DNA of 64,000 bases from JASSUD01 sp031963445 (GTDB taxonomy: Bacteria > Pseudomonadota > Gammaproteobacteria > Burkholderiales > Burkholderiaceae): assembly GCA_031963445.1 (NCBI GenBank), contig JASSUH010000001.1:1488001-1552000 (forward strand), written 5' to 3'. This document shows positions 58,617-64,000 of this stretch, one piece after another (the first letter of the stretch is position 1; each line of letters opens with the position of its first letter). The position numbers were made by a program, and so were the translations under genes. Under the pieces are notes generated by a model. It was given only the letters and a program-made list of their open reading frames with translations. It was not told the DNA's origin and did no database searches.

Positions 58617-59165
58617 TCAAAGCCCAACGCTCGCACGCGCAATAATGATTAAAACAACTTGCGCTAACACTAATAAGACAAGCGGAGATAAATCGAAGCC
58701 TCTAGTTTGTGGCAATAAACGGCGAATTGGATTGAGTAGTGGCGCAGTGAGTTGGTATAAAGAAGCAAAAGCAGGGGATTGCGGCATCGCCCAAGACAAA
58801 ATGCTCATGATCAGTGTTGCCCATATCAATAAATTAAGCGCCCACTTAACCACAATTAAAAGCGCAACGATCAGACCACTGGGCAATAAACCAAGCGGAT
58901 CACCATCCGCTATCAGCGTCAATAACAATAAATAAACCAACGCAGTTAGCCAAGCTGCCAATAGACTTACCCCATCAATCTTAGTTGGCTTAGGCATCAC
59001 CCGATGTAAAGGACGTATCAACCAATCAGTAGCTTGAAAGACCGTGTGTAACAGCACAGGGTGAGAGATTAAATGAGCTGACTGTATCCATGCGCGCAGC
59101 AATAACACGCTGCCGAAAAGGGTAAAAATGACGTTAATTAAAAAAACTGCAATTTCGTCAAACAT
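58617..59165 (-). CDS. YggT family membrane protein
   Basis: A 182-residue protein with two YGGT units, each a pair of helices around a short loop: IAVFLINVIFTLFGSVLLLR, then DWLIRPLHRVMPKP, and later LIWATLIMSILSWAMPQSPA followed by LTAPLLNPIRRLLPQ. Function is unsettled; relatives affect osmotic stress and cell division site placement. The start is ATG 59165, with AAGGAA about 7 bases before; the TTG just upstream is not needed. Confidence 0.9.
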   Translation of the reverse strand: MFDEIAVFLINVIFTLFGSVLLLRAWIQSAHLISHPVLLHTVFQATDWLIRPLHRVMPKPTKIDGVSLLAAWLTALVYLLLLTLIADGDPLGLLPSGLIVALLIVVKWALNLLIWATLIMSILSWAMPQSPAFASLYQLTAPLLNPIRRLLPQTRGFDLSPLVLLVLAQVVLIIIARASVGL

Positions 59166-59795
59166 CAAACTTTCCTTTTTATCATGTTATTGGCGATTTT
59201 TTGCCAATTGCGTAGAGAACGGCTAAGCACTAATAAACAATGCCGACTAAAACTAAAGCGGCATCTTATCGTAAGGCTATGCTTTTTGCATCTGCAGTTT
59301 TAGTCTTTCTAAAGATGTAGAAAATATAAAAAATCAGGTTCGCCCAAAGCTGGAATAATTTAAATATCAATATACTTCAGCATATTTTTTTAGAAAAAAT
59401 TTGTGCAGCAGCCTATTAATGTAAAAAATGATCACGCAGAAAAGGCAAACACAAAATCTTTATGCATCTATACGCAAATCATTCCATTTTCTGCATGTGG
59501 CTGATAGTGTCTTATCACACGTATGTTAAGTGTGGAGGAAGCACAGGAATTGGTACGGCAACGTAAAGGCGACCCGTACTATGTAATAGTGTGGTTAATT
59601 GTAGCTGGGCTGCTAAAGGGGGAAAGTGCTTGAAGCATTTTTTGATTTGTTGGAAGAGAGGGCATCAATTTTATTGGGGCTTTGGCAGCAATATTGATCA
59701 TGGGTTGCTTGTATGAAGCGCGTGCAGAATTGAAACCAGCAAGAATTGATAAGCTTGAGAAAAGTTTTATAGATTGATTTTATGCGCAAATTTAA
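59166..59795. other. Decayed region upstream of the VirB11 remnant
   Basis: About 630 bases with no intact gene. A 36-codon frame at 59523-59633 (LSVEEAQELVRQRKGDPYYV, then IVWLIVAGLLKG) has a membrane-like end and could be debris of a secretion-system gene, but I cannot name it. The first 300 bases are AT-rich. Confidence 0.4.
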
Positions 59796-60077
59796 TTTGT
59801 GCTTGCGGAAGTGCAGCCGTTTTTACGGGTTGCTAATAGCGAGCATCCTGGAAGTTTAAGTACGGTGCATACTGATACGCCGCGGGGCTGCTTCGATCAA
59901 CTCGTTTTTATGATGCAACAAGTCGGCTCTTTATCGACTGAGCAACAGTTGCGAGACTACATCCGCTCAATTATTCATATTGTGGTTTAGCTTAAGCGAG
60001 ACACGCGGCCAGATCGTTTTATGGTGGTGTCAGATGTGTATTTTGCTGCGATGCAGGACGAAGTAAAAGCGCAATAA
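59796..60077 (+). pseudogene. VirB11-type secretion ATPase, C-terminal remnant with in-frame stop
   Basis: The frame reads PFLRVANSEHPGSLSTVHTD, TPRGCFDQLVFMMQQVGSLS and DYIRSIIHIVV, then TAG at 59988, then continues in frame as LKRDTRPDRFMVVSDVYFAAMQ. This matches VirB11 ATPases around the His box (HPGSxSTVHAD) and the C-terminal RSxxDVVVQLxR region; a CAG to TAG change would explain the stop. The Walker A part is absent. It is a relic of a type IV secretion or conjugation locus. Confidence 0.75.
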
Positions 60078-60090
60078 ATTATGAAATCAA

Positions 60091-60124
60091 AAATGCCCTA
60101 GGCTTATCAAACCTTAGGGCATTT
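60091..60124. terminator. Hairpin between the VirB11 remnant and the frameshifted gene
   Basis: AAATGCCCTA at 60091-60100 and TAGGGCATTT at 60115-60124 form a 10-bp stem, extended by GG/CC with a bulge. The minus strand continues TTTTTGATTT, so it is best suited to end the reverse-strand gene at 60158. Confidence 0.8.
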
Positions 60125-60157
60125 CTTACTGTGTAGACACTTCTTCAACAAATATTT

Positions 60158-60848
60158 TTACCCTGCATCTACCGGGCTTTTGCCATTTTTTATGAAATCA
60201 AACAAGGCATCTATTTTTGCGCCCATTTCTTGTCTAGTTTTAATCGCTTCTTGTTCTGCAGCTGCTGCCCTATCTTCTGCTTTTTTAACAGCGTCTTGTG
60301 TTTTTGCTGTTGCTTCAGTAAAAACCTGAGTGCTAACAGGCTGTGAGCCACCTATTGGATTAGGCATTTCATTAATCCTCTCAATCAAATCGTATGATAA
60401 TGGTTCGAGATATCTTTCCCGAATCTTTCTTATGTTGTCAGTTTTAACCGCTTCTTGTTTGGTTAGTATCGTCGTTGCTGCTTTAATAGTGAAAGCTAAT
60501 CCAGCTATAGTGATAACTGAAGTACTGCGAAATACTCGATGCGTCTCTCTTTGGCACAAAATCCATTGCATCAGACCTAATATGCACCCAGCCATCAAGC
60601 GTGCTCAGTGTTTCGCTATTAGAATGGGTTTCTATAGTAGAGCGCGCAGACTCTAAATCAACTACTTGGCTATTGTCTGTATTTTGCGGTTTTTCTTCTA
60701 TTGTCGGTATTGTTACTACAATTGTTTCGTATTTTGGCGGCGCTTCTTCTGCTTTTAGTTGTTCTTTTTCTGTAGCTAGAGGAGTAAAAGCGGGGGGAGT
60801 GTAAATTGCTGGCGCTGTTGGATACATTCCCATTACACTTCCTGGCAT
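60158..60848 (-). pseudogene. Membrane/coiled-coil orphan gene, apparently frameshifted
   Basis: Two overlapping frames on the same strand seem to be one gene. Frame A (60848-60483) encodes a Pro/Glu-rich N-terminus (MPGSVMGMYPTAPAIYTPPA ... PKYETIVVTIPTIEEKPQN). Frame B (ending at 60158) supplies a membrane helix (TSVITIAGLAFTIKAATTIL) and a coiled coil (DAVKKAEDRAAAAEQEAIKT). Frame B has no ribosome-binding site before its first ATG at 60598, and the end of frame A after DFVPKRD is not protein-like. A one-base shift near 60540 would join them. It may be a mutation, a sequencing error or programmed frameshifting. Confidence 0.5.
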
Positions 60849-61163
60849 TTTTTTCTCCCTCTGCGCTACAGCAGCGACGTTAAAAATAAGATAAATAAGA
60901 AATTCCCGTAAGAATTACTTTTTTATTGTTAGGCGTCTTTAGGGAAAAAGCCTTATTTTGAAAACATGGTAAGGATAAAGGTGTACTTGCAGTATTCCTA
61001 CTTGTATCAACTATAAATTCGCTAACACGGGGCTTTCAGTTTTTTCGGTAAGGGTCTTTAAAGACTAGCGCTCAACAAAAAAAGGATTAGGTAAAATCCT
61101 CCCATTCTTTGCCTATCTTCTAAGTACACATCAAGGCAAAGCTTAGAATGCAAATCTTAAAGT
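60849..61163. other. Upstream region of htpG, no gene seen
   Basis: About 315 AT-rich bases between the frameshifted gene and the htpG promoter. I see no reading frame or structured RNA that I can support. Confidence 0.4.
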
Positions 61164-61191
61164 CTTGAAAATTAACCTATCGTCCCCATTA
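61164..61191 (+). promoter_or_regulatory. Sigma-32 heat-shock promoter of htpG
   Basis: CTTGAAA at 61164-61170, a 13-base spacer and CCCCATTA at 61184-61191 match the RpoH consensus (CTTGAAA, 13-15 bases, CCCCATNT) almost perfectly, about 50 bases before the htpG ATG. Confidence 0.85.
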
Positions 61192-61242
61192 TCAATGGAA
61201 CGCCTAACTTTAATCATTCAACGTTTTTGAGGAACTTAGACC

Positions 61243-63126
61243 ATGGCACAAGAAACCATGAGCTTTCAGGCAGAAGTGAAGCAGCTTCTGCATTTGATGA
61301 TCCATTCACTGTATAGCCATAAAGAAATTTTTCTGCGTGAGTTGATTTCTAATGCTTCAGATGCAGCGGATAAGTTGCGTTTTGAGGCGCTTGCCGATGC
61401 TTCGCTGTATGAAAATGATCCAAATTTGCGCATTCGTGTTTCATACGATAAAGCAGCACGCACGATTACGATTGAGGATAACGGCATTGGTATGAGCCGT
61501 GATGAGGTGGTTTCTCATCTTGGGACGATCGCTCGTTCAGGTACCAAAGAGTTTTTTTCCAAGCTATCAGGCGATGAGCAAAAGGATGCTGCGCTGATTG
61601 GTCAGTTTGGGGTAGGTTTTTATTCGGGCTTTATCGTCGCCGATAAGATCACCGTCGAAACTCGCCGTGCTGGTTTGTCAGCTGATGAAGGCGTGCGCTG
61701 GGAAAGTGCTGGTGAAGGTGAATTTAACATTGAAGCTATAGAGCGTACTGCGCGCGGTACAGCGATTACTTTGCATCTGCGAGAAGGCGAGGATGAGTTC
61801 CTGTCTACGTGGCAGCTAAAATCAGTCATCCAAAAATATTCAGACCATATTGCGTTGCCGATTCTGATGCACAAAGAAGAGTGGGATCAGGAAAAAGGCG
61901 AAATGGTGCGCCAGGATGAAGAAGAAACGGTGAATCAAGCCAGCGCAATCTGGACGCGTGCGAAAAATGAAATTAGCGATGAGCAATACCAGCAGTTTTA
62001 TCAACATATAACGCACGATAACGAAGCGCCATTAACCTGGACGCATAATCGTGTCGAAGGGCGTAATGAATATATTCAACTGCTATACGTGCCAGCGAAG
62101 GCCTCGTTCAATTTATGGGATCGTGATCAGCCAAGCGGTTTGAAGTTGTATGTGAAGCGCATTTTTATTATGGATGATGCTAAGCAGCTGCTTCCGTCTT
62201 ATTTGCGCTTTATCCGCGGCGTGGTTGACTCAAATGACTTACCTTTGAATGTGTCACGCGAAATTTTGCAGCAAAGCCGCGATGTGAAATCAATTCATGA
62301 CGGTGTGACGAAGCGTGTACTGACGATGCTAGAAGATCTGGCAGAAAAAGACGCGAGCGGTTATCAAACCTTCTGGGATAATTTTGGCCAAGCTTTCAAA
62401 GAAGGGATGGGAGAGGACCATGCTAACCGAGAGCGTATTGCAAAATTATTACGCTTTGCTAGCACGCATACTGATACTTCCGCGCAAACAGTGACGTTAG
62501 CTGACTATGTCGCACGCATGAAAGAAGGCCAAACGCATATCTATTATCTAACTGCAGATAGTTGGCAAGCAGCACGCAATAGCCCGCATCTTGAAGTGTT
62601 CCGTAAAAAAGATGTCGAAGTTCTGCTGCTCACTGAGCGTGTCGATGAATGGATGCTTTCATTCTTGCGTGAGTTTGACGGTAAGCCAATGACGAGCGTC
62701 GCACGTGGTGACCTCGATTTAGGTGGCTTAAGCGATGAGGATAAAAAAGCGCAAGAAGAAATTAGCCAGACCTTAAAGCCGTTACTCGACAAAATGCAGG
62801 AAGAGCTGAAAGATAAAGCAAAGCAAGTGCGCCTCACTTTCAGGCTGACTGATTCTCCTTCTTGCTTGGTGGCTGATGACAATGAGATGAGCGGTTATCT
62901 GCAACGCTTATTAAAGGCATCTGGTCAAACAGCACCTGATTTCAAACCTATCCTTGAAATTAACGCTGAACATCCTTTGATTAAACGGTTAAATCTAGAT
63001 AGGCCAGATTTGACTGATTGGTGTCATTTGTTATTTGACCAAGCGTTACTCGCTGAAGGGGGAGCGCTAGAAGATCCGGCTAGCTACGTAAAACGAACCA
63101 ACGCTTTATTGTTGGCTGATGCTTAA
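61243..63126 (+). CDS. htpG: Chaperone HtpG (Hsp90)
   Basis: ATP-dependent dimeric chaperone that helps refold client proteins with DnaK. The 627-residue product has the GHKL ATP site (LRELISNASDAADKLR, IEDNGIGMSRDEVVSHLGTIARSGT in parts, GQFGVGFYSGFIVADK), the middle domain with the catalytic Arg (SRDVKSI and SREILQQSR region) and the C-terminal dimerisation domain. AGGAACTTAGACC precedes the ATG. A sigma-32 promoter lies upstream. Followed in Burkholderia, as here, by ubiC. Confidence 0.97.
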   Translation: MAQETMSFQAEVKQLLHLMIHSLYSHKEIFLRELISNASDAADKLRFEALADASLYENDPNLRIRVSYDKAARTITIEDNGIGMSRDEVVSHLGTIARSGTKEFFSKLSGDEQKDAALIGQFGVGFYSGFIVADKITVETRRAGLSADEGVRWESAGEGEFNIEAIERTARGTAITLHLREGEDEFLSTWQLKSVIQKYSDHIALPILMHKEEWDQEKGEMVRQDEEETVNQASAIWTRAKNEISDEQYQQFYQHITHDNEAPLTWTHNRVEGRNEYIQLLYVPAKASFNLWDRDQPSGLKLYVKRIFIMDDAKQLLPSYLRFIRGVVDSNDLPLNVSREILQQSRDVKSIHDGVTKRVLTMLEDLAEKDASGYQTFWDNFGQAFKEGMGEDHANRERIAKLLRFASTHTDTSAQTVTLADYVARMKEGQTHIYYLTADSWQAARNSPHLEVFRKKDVEVLLLTERVDEWMLSFLREFDGKPMTSVARGDLDLGGLSDEDKKAQEEISQTLKPLLDKMQEELKDKAKQVRLTFRLTDSPSCLVADDNEMSGYLQRLLKASGQTAPDFKPILEINAEHPLIKRLNLDRPDLTDWCHLLFDQALLAEGGALEDPASYVKRTNALLLADA

Positions 63127-63174
63127 ATGAGTTTGCCCAGTTAGCGAACCTCTGTATAGCTTCTAGAGAAGCGT

Positions 63175-63250
63175 TGAATAAACCGGGAACGGAATGCCTT
63201 TGCTGTCAGTACATTAATACGGTACGGAGGAATGGTTCCCGGTTTATTCA
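63175..63250. repeat. Inverted repeat (TGAATAAACCGGGAAC) downstream of htpG
   Basis: TGAATAAACCGGGAAC at 63175-63190 and GTTCCCGGTTTATTCA at 63235-63250 are exact 16-bp inverted repeats around 44 bases. One arm end (GGTTTATTCAGC) recurs near 29796, so a third small repeat family may exist. Confidence 0.75.
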
Positions 63251-63261
63251 GCATTTAACTA

Positions 63262-63462
63262 AGAGCTTATTCACGATCTCTAAGCAGAAGTCTCTGAGAG
63301 GTGCGTGGTAGGCATATTAGGTTTCCGTATTTAATTAAGAGTCATCCCACAAAGAATCATAGGTTGGAGTGACGAAGGAACCCCAACATGCCTACCAACA
63401 GCCTCTATTTGACTCTTCTGAAAAACCCCGAGGTACTTCGGAAAATCGTGAACAAGCTGCTT
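63262..63462. repeat. MITE-like element (about 200 bp) before ubiC
   Basis: Ends AGAGCTTATTCACGATC and ATCGTGAACAAGCTGCTT are imperfect inverted repeats. The inside contains TTTCCGTATTTAATTAA and TAGGTTGGAGTGACGAAGG, as in the nuoJ-nuoK copy, and the right part holds AACCCCAACATGCCTACCAA. It separates htpG from ubiC. Confidence 0.78.
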
Positions 63463-63556
63463 AACAGCAGGATAACCAACTACGGCCTTCTTGCTGCAGA
63501 GATTATCTAGAGGTTCTTCAAGCATTGCTTGGCTGGGTGTTTGACTTTCGATTTCA

Positions 63557-64000
63557 ATGCTTTTCAATCCAGCAGATTCCGAATGGCGCGTGACACCACG
63601 CGCTATTTTTTCTTTGACTCAAAAAGATTGGCTCAGCCGCGGTGGCGCGCTGACAGGGCATTTAGCGCGCTTAGGTAAAGTTGATGTGCAGGTATGCCGA
63701 GAAACTATTGAGTTGGGATGGGCAGATGAAATTGCCTGTTTAGGCGTGAATGCACGAACCTTATTGTGGGTGCGTGAGGTATTGCTGCGGGTGAATGGCA
63801 CGCCTTTTGTCGCAGCGCGCAGTGTCGTGCCATTGACTTCTAGTCGTGGCGTCTGGCGTGCGGTGCGGGGTTTGCATACGCAACCATTGAGTACTTTGTT
63901 GTACCACGATAAATCAATTAAACGTTCAGCCTTAGCCAGTCAGCGTATTAATCGATGCCATCCACTATATCGGTTAGTTAGCTGCAACGTACCTATCCTC
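63557..64000 (+). CDS. ubiC: Chorismate--pyruvate lyase (3' end beyond window)
   Basis: First committed step of ubiquinone synthesis: converts chorismate to 4-hydroxybenzoate and pyruvate. The 148 codons present read MLFNPADSEWRVTPRAIFSL, QKDWLSRGGALTGHLARLG, LLWVREVLLRVNGTPFVAAR and VWRAVRGLHTQPLSTLLYHD, a pattern I know from Burkholderia UbiC. The frame is open to the last base, so the stop is outside. The position after htpG is conserved in Burkholderia. No strong ribosome-binding site is visible before ATG 63557. Its product feeds the quinone pool used by complex I. Confidence 0.88.
   Translation, partial: MLFNPADSEWRVTPRAIFSLTQKDWLSRGGALTGHLARLGKVDVQVCRETIELGWADEIACLGVNARTLLWVREVLLRVNGTPFVAARSVVPLTSSRGVWRAVRGLHTQPLSTLLYHDKSIKRSALASQRINRCHPLYRLVSCNVPIL

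Noticed and set aside
63331..63801. Reverse frames over ubiC and its upstream repeat
   Set aside because: The forward frame from 63557 is a clear UbiC; the reverse frames are shadows or repeat sequence.

Overview
The window most likely comes from a betaproteobacterium of the Burkholderiaceae that lives inside a eukaryotic host. The housekeeping genes and their order are Burkholderia-like: nuoC-N followed by a DUF2818 gene and a NUDIX hydrolase, mltG-tmk-holB-tatD, bamD divergent from rluD-pgeF, and htpG followed by ubiC. Base composition is more AT-rich than in free-living Burkholderia. An F-box protein built of tandem repeats, several serine-rich or coiled-coil orphan proteins, many small palindromic repeats and decayed genes together point to a host-associated genome such as the fungal endosymbionts Mycoavidus or Glomeribacter. 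That assignment is inference.

Layout. 1-15.6 kb: respiratory complex I genes nuoC (5' end outside the window) to nuoN. The cluster is loosened by MITE-like repeats after nuoD, nuoG, nuoJ and nuoL, and by a reverse-strand DUF1640-like coiled-coil gene between nuoG and nuoH. 15.6-33.8 kb: NUDIX hydrolase, glutathione S-transferase, the F-box repeat protein, yaaA, mscL, xth, smpB, ratA, mltG, tmk, holB, tatD, an MscS channel, a coiled-coil orphan, a SYLF lipoprotein, pnuC with an APH-fold kinase, ada, and an orphan with 12-residue repeats.

33.88-46.80 kb: an integrated element of about 12.9 kb bounded by a 19-bp direct repeat. The right copy is the 3' end of a tRNA-Leu(UAA) gene. It carries a P4-type integrase, an AlpA-like regulator, a CHC2 zinc-finger protein and a Toprim/DUF927 primase-helicase in an operon of ATGA overlaps, 9-bp-phased GGGGACA repeats that could be a replication origin, a RelE/HTH toxin-antitoxin pair, a BrnT-like toxin and three cargo units. 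One cargo operon is preceded by a strong promoter and a structured RNA with the architecture of the phage P1/P7 C4 antisense RNA, including two segments complementary to the operon's own ribosome-binding site. The host tRNA gene itself is split by a 284-nt group I intron after U34 of the anticodon.

46.8-64 kb: glnA, an orphan AbiEi-like regulator behind a perfect 30-bp palindrome, bamD, rluD, pgeF, metC, serB, a secreted orphan, a hybrid histidine kinase, remnants of Rpn-family and VirB11 genes, yggT, a frameshifted membrane gene, htpG behind a sigma-32-type promoter, and the start of ubiC (cut by the window end).
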